Assembly (NCBI GenBank): GCA_948435975.1
Contig: CAOJHG010000122.1
Coordinates: 1 to 6,751, forward strand
Direction of reading: 5' to 3'
Source: an uncultured Oscillibacter sp.
Lineage (GTDB): Bacteria > Bacillota > Clostridia > Oscillospirales > Oscillospiraceae
Length of the DNA stretch: 6,751 nt
Below, piece after piece: positions 1 to 5,696 of this stretch (position 1 is the stretch's first letter; each line of letters opens with the position of its first letter). The position numbers were made by a program, and so were the translations under genes. Below the pieces are notes generated by a model. It made no database searches and was not told where the DNA came from. It saw only the letters and a program-made list of their open reading frames with translations.

Positions 1-409
1 AGAAGAGCCGGACGATAGTGAAGGACAGTCCGCCCTGGGCCTTGATCCGCCGGTCGTAGGCCACCGCACAGAGGATTCCAGCCGCAAAGCCAATTCCGCC
101 CCCCAGATATTGCAAGGCTGCGCTGTTCGTCGCGGCCATAGTCAGAAGGTACCCCAAGAAGAACAACGCCACAGGAATGAGATAGACCAGCATAATAATC
201 CGCAGCATCTTCTTTGTGCTGCTCTCCACGACGACTTTTTGTCCAGGCCGCGCACCAATAGGATTGACTGCTTTCGCCCGTACAGAAGCGCCGGTGACGC
301 CGCAGCCAGCGCACTCTTCACAGTCGTGGCCGCAGGCGGTTTTCCGGGGGACGGAAATCTCCGCGTGATCGGAATCTATAATTCGTTCAACGGTTGCGAT
401 TTGTGTCAT
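1..409 (-). CDS. SoxR-reducing system RseC/MucC family membrane protein, 3' end outside window
   Basis: This open frame runs off the left edge after 136 codons, so the C-terminal end is missing. Seen: a short N-terminal soluble part with a cysteine cluster C26-x3-C30-x2-C33-x2-C36, then a sequence rich in small residues ending in a KPGQKV-like stretch (here ARPGQKVVVES, 53-63), and two predicted membrane helices at about 71-93 and 99-118, followed by a basic DRRIK segment. This layout is that of the RseC/MucC family, some members of which serve in reducing SoxR or modulating sigma-E in Proteobacteria; the role in Clostridia is not settled and I infer only a membrane protein with a probable metal or redox cysteine cluster. 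The start at 409 is chosen because GGAGG (419-415) lies 5 nt upstream; an in-frame ATG at 421 has that GGAGG inside its coding sequence. It follows cdaR by 45 bases and is probably cotranscribed with it. Confidence 0.85.
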   Translation of the reverse strand, partial: MTQIATVERIIDSDHAEISVPRKTACGHDCEECAGCGVTGASVRAKAVNPIGARPGQKVVVESSTKKMLRIIMLVYLIPVALFFLGYLLTMAATNSAALQYLGGGIGFAAGILCAVAYDRRIKAQGGLSFTIVRLF

Positions 410-417
410 AACAGCCT

Positions 418-439
418 CCATATGCGTTTTCATATATGG
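418..439 (-). promoter_or_regulatory. Small stem touching the RseC-like gene's ribosome binding site
   Basis: On the minus strand CCATAT (439-434) can pair with ATATGG (423-418) around 10 bases. The last two bases of the stem are the first two bases of the GGAGG ribosome binding site of the RseC-like gene. The 6-base, AU-rich stem is weak and may have no effect. Confidence 0.25.
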
Positions 440-454
440 GCAGAACAGATCCTA

Positions 455-1786
455 CTATGGTCCCTCTCCCTCCGACTCCCCTTGGGGCTCCGCTGGATCT
501 GGTTCCGGCGGCTCGTCTTGGGTTTCCCGGATGGTTACTTGAATCTGGTACTCTCCCTGGATGCCCACATCGCCGATAGCCACAGAGACTTCCGCCGGAA
601 TGGTATAGGTTCCGGAAGCGGCGGAATAGTCCGTCAAATCCACAGTCACAGAAATGTGCTCTGCTGTAACCGCCGCTACGTTGGCCGCCGTACCATAGAT
701 TCTAACCGGCAGAGACCCGGTCAAAACCTCTGCACGCTTCCCCTCGGGGAGATTCCTCAAGATAATATTATCCGTAGAAACTGTGGTGTTGGTCATGTCC
801 GTAAAGCGGATGCGGAGGGCAGCCCGGGTGATGCCGCTGAGGTTCTGATAGCCTTCTGGCAGGATGATTGGATAATAGGTGGTAGTGTAGTTCTGAGATG
901 CTGTGGTTCCCAGATCCAGGAGCTTGAAATCACCCAGCTCCAGAGTCTCCACATTTTTCAGCATGGTTGCATCTCCAGAAACGGTGATGGTCTCTGGGTC
1001 GATTCGTGCTTCTGTGCTTCGGAAGCGGGCGCCGGGAGCGTCAATAAAGTTCACCGTCAGCCGCAGTTCCTTGGTCACATATACCGGAAGTGTGGCCTGA
1101 ATCATATCTACTGCGGAATGGATACCGCTGCTGTCTACCAGATTGCCGTCTCCATCGTAATATTGTACAGCTAACTCCTGGGAAACGGTTTCTTCTGCCT
1201 CGCTGCCGATATCCAAGGTCACCTTGGCATAACGGATAGGGTCGATATCCTCCGCCAAGCCTCGGATTTCAATGCTAGTATGGGAAAGCTCCACCTGTCC
1301 GGCGGTATAGCCCTCTGCCACATTGCCGACCAACTCGCAGCTTACATCCACCGTTTGGCTATAGAGTTCGCTGATATTTACAGTGGCGTTATTGATGCTG
1401 GCCTCGTACTCGAAAGCGTTGTTGTACTTCCTGTCGGTGTAGCTCAGCAAGTAATTGAGGCTCTGGCTGCCCGCCTCAATGACATTAGCCAGATTTACTG
1501 TCACGCGGATCTGAGACCGGTCCAAGTTAGAGACTGTCCAGCGAGTCCCCTCCAGCTTCAAATCAATGGTGAGGTCGCTGCCCTCCTCCAGCAGCATCAG
1601 GCCACGGTCCGCCAAGGTGGCCTCGCCAAAATACTCAATTGGGATATCCTGAAATTCCCGTACTGTTGTCCGGGGACCGCCGTTAGGCCCGCCAGTCAGG
1701 TCCGAGTACAGCCATACGCCGCAGGCTACCAGGATGGACAGCAGAAAATAGATAAAATTGCGGCGTCCGTTTTTTTCGTTCTCCAT
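455..1786 (-). CDS. cdaR: CdaA regulatory protein CdaR (YbbR-like domains)
   Basis: CdaR is the membrane-anchored partner that binds and modulates the diadenylate cyclase CdaA in Firmicutes, with most of the protein outside the cytoplasmic membrane. The 443-residue product has a charged N-terminus (MENEKNGRRN), one hydrophobic anchor at about 11-29, and then roughly four YbbR-like beta-rich repeats at about 45-135, 145-235, 238-326 and 335-420; recurring elements include IDPETITVSG (262-271), LSHTSIEIRG (167-176) and TAEHISVTVDL (374-384). The tail 421-443 is acidic and proline-rich (ETQDEPPEPDP...), probably disordered. The ATG follows the cdaA stop codon with no base between (TAAATG), and its GGAGG lies within the last codons of cdaA, so the two are translationally coupled. 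Identity rests on the domain pattern plus position after cdaA; the exact regulatory effect on CdaA is not visible in sequence. Confidence 0.93.
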   Translation of the reverse strand: MENEKNGRRNFIYFLLSILVACGVWLYSDLTGGPNGGPRTTVREFQDIPIEYFGEATLADRGLMLLEEGSDLTIDLKLEGTRWTVSNLDRSQIRVTVNLANVIEAGSQSLNYLLSYTDRKYNNAFEYEASINNATVNISELYSQTVDVSCELVGNVAEGYTAGQVELSHTSIEIRGLAEDIDPIRYAKVTLDIGSEAEETVSQELAVQYYDGDGNLVDSSGIHSAVDMIQATLPVYVTKELRLTVNFIDAPGARFRSTEARIDPETITVSGDATMLKNVETLELGDFKLLDLGTTASQNYTTTYYPIILPEGYQNLSGITRAALRIRFTDMTNTTVSTDNIILRNLPEGKRAEVLTGSLPVRIYGTAANVAAVTAEHISVTVDLTDYSAASGTYTIPAEVSVAIGDVGIQGEYQIQVTIRETQDEPPEPDPAEPQGESEGEGP

Positions 1787-2662
1787 TTATGCCTCCCCGT
1801 CCTTCTTGGGGCGCAGCAGGTTCAAGAGACTGAATTTCTGCTTGTCCGCCCCCTCGTCCTCCTGCGGAAGAAGTTCATTACGCAGGAGATTTTCCAGGGT
1901 TTCCGACTTCAGATGCCGTTTCAGCATTCCTCCAATGGCCACAGAGATAGAACCCGTTTCCTCCGAAACAATAACTACCACCGCGTCGGAGTTTTCGCTC
2001 ATGCCGATGCCAGCCCGGTGCCGCATCCCCAAGTCACGGGAGAGGTTCACGTTCTTACTCAGAGGCAGCATACAGCCAGCCCCCAGCACCCGGCCATGAC
2101 GAACAATAACGGCGCCGTCGTGCATAGGCGCTTTGACAAAAAAGATGTTTCTCAAAAGCTCGCTGGAAACGGAGGCGTCCAGAACCGTGCCGCTGCGGAC
2201 CATATCATCCAGAAGGATTTCCCGCTCAAATACAATCAGCGCACCGGTGCGGGACTGGGACATCTCTGCGCAGGCAAGCACCGTCTGGCCGATAGTCTGT
2301 TCCATGATGCTGCTGGTTTCTGCATGAGCGAAGAAGGCCAAAATCCTCCGACTTCCCATCTCCTCCAGAATCCGTCGAATCTCTGGCTGAAAAAGAATCA
2401 CCAGAGTCAGAATTCCCCATTCCAACATACGGCTCATTAAGTAATAGATGCCGTTTAAGTGGCACAGATAGGCCAGCAGCAGTGCGCCAAAGAAGACAAA
2501 CACGCCCTTCAATAGACTGGCGGCCTTCGCGCTCTGGGCCAAGGTCAATACCTTATAGAGCAAAAATACCATGATCGCAATGTCCAGCACATCCGCGACC
2601 TCAATGGTCAGCAGGTACCGGCCAAGGATGGCAGGAAGCTCTGAGAGTGTCACATCGATCAT
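1787..2662 (-). CDS. cdaA: Diadenylate cyclase CdaA (DacA), membrane-bound c-di-AMP synthase
   Basis: CdaA condenses two ATP into the second messenger cyclic di-AMP, which controls potassium and osmolyte transport and cell-wall homeostasis. The 291-residue protein has three predicted N-terminal membrane helices (about 22-40, 50-68 and 74-91), the conserved FQPEIRRILE linker (91-100), and a cytoplasmic DAC domain from about 115 to 260. Signature residues are intact: GALIVFER (140-147), DGA (182-184) in MHDGAVIV, RHR (214-216) in GMRHRAGIG, and SEETGSIS (233-240). The C-terminus carries about 30 extra residues with a lysine-rich end. The ATG at 2662 is the only usable start after an in-frame stop near 2703; its nearest Shine-Dalgarno-like AAAGGG (2682-2677) is 14 nt away, unusually far. 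A candidate promoter lies just upstream. It heads the cdaA-cdaR-RseC-like operon. Confidence 0.97.
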   Translation of the reverse strand: MIDVTLSELPAILGRYLLTIEVADVLDIAIMVFLLYKVLTLAQSAKAASLLKGVFVFFGALLLAYLCHLNGIYYLMSRMLEWGILTLVILFQPEIRRILEEMGSRRILAFFAHAETSSIMEQTIGQTVLACAEMSQSRTGALIVFEREILLDDMVRSGTVLDASVSSELLRNIFFVKAPMHDGAVIVRHGRVLGAGCMLPLSKNVNLSRDLGMRHRAGIGMSENSDAVVVIVSEETGSISVAIGGMLKRHLKSETLENLLRNELLPQEDEGADKQKFSLLNLLRPKKDGEA

Positions 2663-2676
2663 GTTTCTGTCATCAT
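2659..2676 (-). other. Possible 5-codon leader ORF overlapping the cdaA start
   Basis: The bases directly before cdaA read as a minimal frame Met-Met-Thr-Glu-Thr-stop, whose TGA overlaps the cdaA ATG as ATGA. AAAGGG abuts its first ATG, which is too close for a normal ribosome binding site for that codon (3 nt from the second ATG). The arrangement could couple translation to cdaA, whose own ribosome binding site is poorly spaced, or be coincidence. Confidence 0.2.
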
Positions 2677-2700
2677 CCCTTTCAGGCCATGAATAATTTG

Positions 2701-2729
2701 ATTATATAGAACCTTCCGGTAAAATGCAA
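2701..2729 (-). promoter_or_regulatory. Candidate sigma-70-type promoter of cdaA
   Basis: On the minus strand a perfect TATAAT (2706-2701) is preceded, after exactly 17 bases, by TTGCAT (2729-2724), which matches the first three bases of the -35 consensus. A transcript starting about 7 bases downstream would have a leader of roughly 30 nt before the cdaA ATG. The -35 element touches the left copy of the direct repeat of the adjoining repeat-like element. No other good promoter is visible in the gap. Confidence 0.5.
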
Positions 2730-2929
2730 GGTAAATGAAGGGAAAATTCACGGACTGTTCAGAAAACTTAACGGCCCCCACTTTTGATTCCTCAAAAGCA
2801 ATCTGCCGCCGCTTTTCAGGGCGACGGCAGTGGACATGAAGGATTCCAGCGGCAGGTTTGCGGCTTTTGAAGTTGTTTTTGAATAGGGTTGATATAAGAT
2901 TCGTGAATTATCAATAAAGGTAAAGTGAA
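2728..2929 (-). repeat. Putative MITE-like or structured intergenic element
   Basis: This is most of the 308-base gap (2663-2970) between the desulfurase-like gene and cdaA. Seen directly: near-direct repeats AAGGTAAATGAA (2728-2739) and AAGGTAAAGTGAA (2917-2929) at the two ends; just inside them, 8-base inverted copies AATTCACG (2745-2752) and CGTGAATT (2902-2909); and in the middle, nested inverted repeats: TCAAAAGC (2792-2799) with GCTTTTGA (2863-2870), CTGCCGC (2803-2809) with GCGGCAG (2849-2855), CTTTTGA (2781-2787) with TCAAAAG (2792-2798). GTGAATTAT also occurs twice directly (2903-2911, 2925-2933). A direct repeat flanking inverted ends is the pattern of a small non-autonomous mobile element; the gaps between the two kinds of repeat differ (5 and 7 bases), so this is inference. 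A 66-codon TTG-start frame crosses it but shows no sign of being a gene. Confidence 0.4.
2803..2830 (-). terminator. Hairpin, possible terminator after the desulfurase-like gene
   Basis: On the minus strand CTGCCGTCGC (2830-2821) pairs with GCGGCGGCAG (2812-2803) around an 8-nt loop: 10 base pairs with one G-U. It is followed by ATTGCTTTTGAG, a weak interrupted U tract. It lies about 140 bases past the stop of the upstream gene and overlaps competing stems of the repeat-like element, so the terminator role is uncertain. Confidence 0.35.
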
Positions 2930-2970
2930 TTATACTTACAGGAATCAACTGTGCTTTTGCTGTTAGAAAA

Positions 2971-4101
2971 TCAGCCTGTCATTACACTGTTTCGGACTGC
3001 CGCCGCCATACGTGCAATCTCGTCCAGCGTATTGAAATCTGACACGCTGATTCGCACCGTGCCGGTATCCAGCGTACCAGCATTGTGATGGGCAAGAGGC
3101 GCACAATGAAGGCCGGCCCGAACAGCAATATTTTTCTCTGCCAGAGCCCTCCCCAGCTTTTCTGCATCCTGATGCCCCGCGACTACAGACAGCACACCCG
3201 CCTGATGTTTTCCATCCGGAGACGCAAAAATCCGAAGCTCTGGAATTTTTTCAAGTTCCACCACAGCCGAACGGATCAAACGGCGCTCTCGATCCAGAAT
3301 TTTGTCCATTCCACGGTTCCGAATATAGCGAACTCCTGCCAGCAGTCCGGCAATCCCAGGCATGTTGTGGGTTCCAGCTTCCAGGCGGTCCGGCAGAAAA
3401 TCAGGCATCTGCTGCTGAAGTGACATACTGCCGGTCCCCCCTTCTAACAGCGTCTCTGTAGGCACATCTTCCCTGCACAACAGCACACCGGTTCCCTGAG
3501 GCCCATACAGCCCCTTGTGTCCCGGCATTGCTATGAACGCCGCCCCCAACGCTTCCATATTCAAAGGCAGGACCCCTGCTGACTGGGATGCGTCCACAAT
3601 CAACGGCACGCCTGACTTCTGGCAGAGTGCAGCGATCTCCTCCACTGGCTGGATATAACCAAATACGTTGGACACATGGTTGCAGATGACCGCATTTACC
3701 CCCGGCACAATCAGCCGCCGGAATGCTTCGACCGCCTCCTCTGGATGAAACAAGGGCGATGATGCTACGGAAACCTGGGCAGACAGCGCAGCAAGAGGGC
3801 GGGTAACCGCATTATGCTCATAACCAGAAATCACTGCTCTGCCGCCCGGGGGGACCAGACTTTTGATAGCGATATTCAGGGCGTGAGTGGCATTCATAGT
3901 AAAGACAACCTGCTCTGGGTTCGAGAGATGAAACAGGTCTGCCAGCGCACTCCGGCACTGAAAGGCAGTATCAGCGGCTTTCATAGCGGCGGAATAACCT
4001 CCACGTCCTGGAGAACTCATAGTAGCCAGGGCGTCCCATATGGCGGCGGCGACTCCAGCGGGCTTCTGGAAGGTGGTGGCCGCACTGTCGAGATAGATCA
4101 C
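2971..4101 (-). CDS. Cysteine desulfurase family / class V aminotransferase-fold PLP enzyme
   Basis: The 376-residue protein is a full-length fold-type I PLP enzyme of the cysteine desulfurase family (IscS/SufS/Csd-like), which would remove sulfur (or selenium) from cysteine (or selenocysteine) and hold it as an enzyme persulfide. Visible hallmarks: N-terminal YLDSAATTFQKP (3-14), GYEHNAV (93-99), the PLP-ring aspartate in VDASQSAG (169-176, D170), the PLP lysine K196 in MPGHKGLYGPQGTG (192-205), GGTGS (221-225), EAGTHNMPGI (241-250), a probable catalytic Cys333 in RAGLHCAPLAH (328-338) and R350 in GTVRIS. The short loop with RxGxHCAP resembles the group II (SufS-like) type. The start is GTG, overlapping the stop of the DUF3343 gene as GTGA, with GGAGG at 4113-4109. 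No scaffold gene iscU/sufU is adjacent, so a general Fe-S assembly role is not supported by context; a dedicated sulfur or selenium relay with DUF3343 is the inference. Confidence 0.9.
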   Translation of the reverse strand: MIYLDSAATTFQKPAGVAAAIWDALATMSSPGRGGYSAAMKAADTAFQCRSALADLFHLSNPEQVVFTMNATHALNIAIKSLVPPGGRAVISGYEHNAVTRPLAALSAQVSVASSPLFHPEEAVEAFRRLIVPGVNAVICNHVSNVFGYIQPVEEIAALCQKSGVPLIVDASQSAGVLPLNMEALGAAFIAMPGHKGLYGPQGTGVLLCREDVPTETLLEGGTGSMSLQQQMPDFLPDRLEAGTHNMPGIAGLLAGVRYIRNRGMDKILDRERRLIRSAVVELEKIPELRIFASPDGKHQAGVLSVVAGHQDAEKLGRALAEKNIAVRAGLHCAPLAHHNAGTLDTGTVRISVSDFNTLDEIARMAAAVRNSVMTG

Positions 4102-4349
4102 GGACTCACCTCCTGGTATAGCCCACGCTGGTATAAAAATATCTGAACAGGGTCCAAAGACTCCTGATGAAGAGCGGTCAGCGCTGCTGGCAGGTCCGTA
4201 ACCGCCAGCCGTACCGCATAAGCGCAGCCCAGGTCTGTCAAATCTCGGGGAGCGCGGTAAATTTGGCAGCGAATTCCCGCCCGGGTCAGTGCCTTCTGCA
4301 TCCTTTGGGCGTAGGTCACGGAACGGGCAAGGATGATATAGTGTTCCAC
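4098..4349 (-). CDS. DUF3343 (putative Se/S carrier-like) small protein
   Basis: A small protein of 83 residues resembling the DUF3343 family, described in Pfam as putative Se/S carrier-like. Seen: an EHYIILARSVTYAQRMQKAL start typical of the family (a beta strand, then a helix), RAGIRCQIYRAPRDL with Cys28, and LGCAYAVRL with Cys42, the position where the family usually has its conserved C-G-x-[SA]-[LV]-R motif. I infer a ferredoxin-like fold and a possible persulfide or selenide carrier role; no biochemical function is firmly established. It overlaps the desulfurase-like gene by GTGA, so the two are translationally coupled and likely work together. The GTG at 4349 is preferred because AGGAGG lies 7 nt upstream; the longer GTG at 4355 would sit 1 nt from it. 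It begins after the ispF terminator, so it should have its own promoter, but I could not find a convincing one. Confidence 0.82.
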   Translation of the reverse strand: MEHYIILARSVTYAQRMQKALTRAGIRCQIYRAPRDLTDLGCAYAVRLAVTDLPAALTALHQESLDPVQIFLYQRGLYQEVSP

Positions 4350-4355
4350 AAACAC

Positions 4356-4363
4356 TCCTCCTC
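4356..4363 (-). promoter_or_regulatory. Ribosome binding site fixing the DUF3343 start
   Basis: GAGGAGG reads on the minus strand at 4363-4357. It lies 7 nt before GTG at 4349 but only 1 nt before the in-frame GTG at 4355, favouring the shorter product. Confidence 0.75.
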
Positions 4364-4409
4364 TCTACCCATTCTATGGACGAGAAACAGAATGGTGCTG
4401 CTGCTGTGC

Positions 4410-4439
4410 AAAAAAGCCCCGCCGGTTTGGCAGAGCTTT
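4410..4439 (-). terminator. Rho-independent terminator of the CarD-ispD-ispF operon
   Basis: On the minus strand AAAGCTCTGCC (4439-4429) pairs with GGCGGGGCTTT (4423-4413) around the loop AAACC: 11 base pairs including two G-U pairs, running straight into six consecutive U (4415-4410). It begins 23 bases past the ispF stop. This is the clearest terminator in the window and separates the isoprenoid operon from the DUF3343/desulfurase pair. Confidence 0.88.
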
Positions 4440-4462
4440 GTATGTCCTATTCAGATATTGAC

Positions 4463-4948
4463 CTATCCAACCCATTCCACCAGTACAACCGCGTGCGCTG
4501 CCATACCGGAACCGTCTCCAGTAAAGCCAAGACCTTCTTCTGTGGTGGCTTTGACGTTCACCTGCTCTATCTCGATTCCCAGTGCGGCAGAGATATTTTT
4601 CTCCATCTGTTCCCGGTATGGCGCAACCTTTGGCGCCTGAGCCAGCAGCGCAGCGTCGATGTTCACAACGGCGTATCCCTTCTTCCGCAACAACTGTCCC
4701 ACTTCCGCCAGCAGATTCAAGCTGGAGATTCCTCGATAGGCTGGGTCTGTGTCCGGGAATAATCCGCCGATGTCCCCAAGCCGGGCCGCTCCCGCTAATG
4801 CGTCCATAACAGCGTGTGTCAGAACATCTGCATCAGAATGCCCCTCCAGTCCACGTTCCCAGGGAATCTCCACGCCCCCCAGGACCAGCCGCCGTCCCTC
4901 TGCCAAACGGTGTACGTCATATCCATGACCAATGCGAAGCGCTGTCAT
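4463..4948 (-). CDS. ispF: 2-C-methyl-D-erythritol 2,4-cyclodiphosphate synthase IspF
   Basis: IspF cyclises CDP-ME 2-phosphate to MEcPP with release of CMP, in the non-mevalonate (MEP) isoprenoid pathway; it acts as a cytosolic homotrimer with a divalent metal at each subunit interface. The 161-residue length is normal for the family. The N-terminal signature GHGYDVHRL (7-15) supplies metal ligands D11 and H13, and the third ligand is H45 in SDADVLTHAVMDAL (38-51); ARLGDIGGLFPDTDP (55-69) and the C-terminal KATTEEGLGFTGDGSGMAAHAV region are also typical. The ATG overlaps the ispD stop as ATGA, and AAGGA lies 6 nt upstream, so translation is coupled to ispD. It is the last gene before the terminator at 4439-4410. 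Nothing about it appears unusual. Confidence 0.98.
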   Translation of the reverse strand: MTALRIGHGYDVHRLAEGRRLVLGGVEIPWERGLEGHSDADVLTHAVMDALAGAARLGDIGGLFPDTDPAYRGISSLNLLAEVGQLLRKKGYAVVNIDAALLAQAPKVAPYREQMEKNISAALGIEIEQVNVKATTEEGLGFTGDGSGMAAHAVVLVEWVG

Positions 4949-5676
4949 CGTCTATCCTTCCTGTCCTGGGTGATGGCCTCCGCCAGAATAAGATCCAGCG
5001 GCGTAGTAATTTTCAGGTTCTCCTCGTCTCCCTCCACCAGAAAAACCGCTTTCCCCAAGCGCTCCACAGCAGAGGCGTCATCGGTTACGAGCGCATTGTC
5101 CTCCAGAGCGGATTTCAGCGCCGCCCGAAGAAGATCCGCATCGAATACCTGCGGCGTTTGCACAGCCCGCAAATGTTCGCGCTCTAGGGTTTCGCCCACT
5201 CTTTCATCTGTTTCCCGGGTCTTCACCGTGTCCTTCACCGGCACAGCAGGAACCGCCGCGCCGCAGTGTTCCGCCGCCGAAATCACATCGTCGGTCAATT
5301 CTGGTGTCACCAGCGGACGGGCCCCGTCATGTACCGCCAGAAGCCCGCTCTCTGGGGACGCTTCCAACGCGGCTAACAGTACAGAATGTACCCGGTTCTC
5401 TCCGCCGCAGATGACCTTCCTGCATTTCGTAATGCCATAGGTTTGGCAGAGGTGGGAAATCTCTACCATGTCCTCCTCACGCGCAGCAACGATAATCTCG
5501 TCCACTCTCTGTGCCAGTTGAAGAGCCGTCAGTGTCCGGACTAGAACGGGTACTCCATCCAGAAGCAACATCAGCTTATTGACGCCTCCCATCCGCCGCG
5601 ACTCACCCGCTGCCGCCACCAGAGCCGTACAGTGCGGCTGGTTCGCCTTTCGCACTTTTTTCAAGAAAGACAGCAT
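4945..5676 (-). CDS. ispD: 2-C-methyl-D-erythritol 4-phosphate cytidylyltransferase IspD
   Basis: IspD joins CTP and MEP to give CDP-ME and pyrophosphate, a cytosolic step of the MEP pathway. The product is 243 residues with a nucleotidyltransferase fold. Seen: the CTP-binding loop ALVAAAGESRRMGG (18-31), the metal-binding HDGARP (116-121), VKDTVK (147-152), QTPQVFDADLLR (173-184), VTDDASAVE (197-205) and KITTPLDL (222-229) near the C-terminus. The loop has AAAGESRRMG in place of the more common AAGxGxRMG. The ATG at 5676 is preferred: AGGAGG (5691-5686) is 9 nt upstream, whereas the longest frame begins with GTG at 5700, overlapping the carD stop as GTGA but with no ribosome binding site, and AGGAGG would then be inside the coding sequence. 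It is 20 bases past carD and overlaps ispF by 4. Confidence 0.97.
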   Translation of the reverse strand: MLSFLKKVRKANQPHCTALVAAAGESRRMGGVNKLMLLLDGVPVLVRTLTALQLAQRVDEIIVAAREEDMVEISHLCQTYGITKCRKVICGGENRVHSVLLAALEASPESGLLAVHDGARPLVTPELTDDVISAAEHCGAAVPAVPVKDTVKTRETDERVGETLEREHLRAVQTPQVFDADLLRAALKSALEDNALVTDDASAVERLGKAVFLVEGDEENLKITTPLDLILAEAITQDRKDRR

Positions 5677-5685
5677 CCAGGATAT

Positions 5686-5694
5686 CCTCCTCTT
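5686..5694 (-). promoter_or_regulatory. Ribosome binding site fixing the ispD start
   Basis: AAGAGGAGG on the minus strand lies between the carD stop and the ATG at 5676 (9 nt spacing). No comparable site precedes the alternative GTG at 5700. Confidence 0.8.
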
Positions 5695-5696
5695 CG

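Noticed and set aside
110..1174. 354-codon plus-strand open frame
   Set aside because: It is antisense to cdaR and the RseC-like gene, which have clear family features; its product is rich in Cys, His and Arg with no recognisable domain.
1280..2440. 386-codon plus-strand open frame
   Set aside because: It is antisense to the start of cdaR and to cdaA, whose catalytic motifs are intact on the other strand. Its length reflects the GC-biased codon pattern of the real genes.
2748..2948. 66-codon minus-strand frame in the intergenic gap
   Set aside because: It starts with TTG, has no ribosome binding site and runs straight through the inverted repeats. Such frames are often called in repeats; I treat it as non-coding, although copies in other genomes may be annotated as hypothetical proteins.
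4371..4399. Candidate promoter for the DUF3343 gene with TAGAAT
   Set aside because: The -10-like TAGAAT (4376-4371) has no -35-like sequence at 16-18 bases, so I could not support it.
4814..5440. 208-codon plus-strand open frame
   Set aside because: It lies opposite ispF and ispD and gives a Ser/Arg-rich product typical of an antisense shadow.
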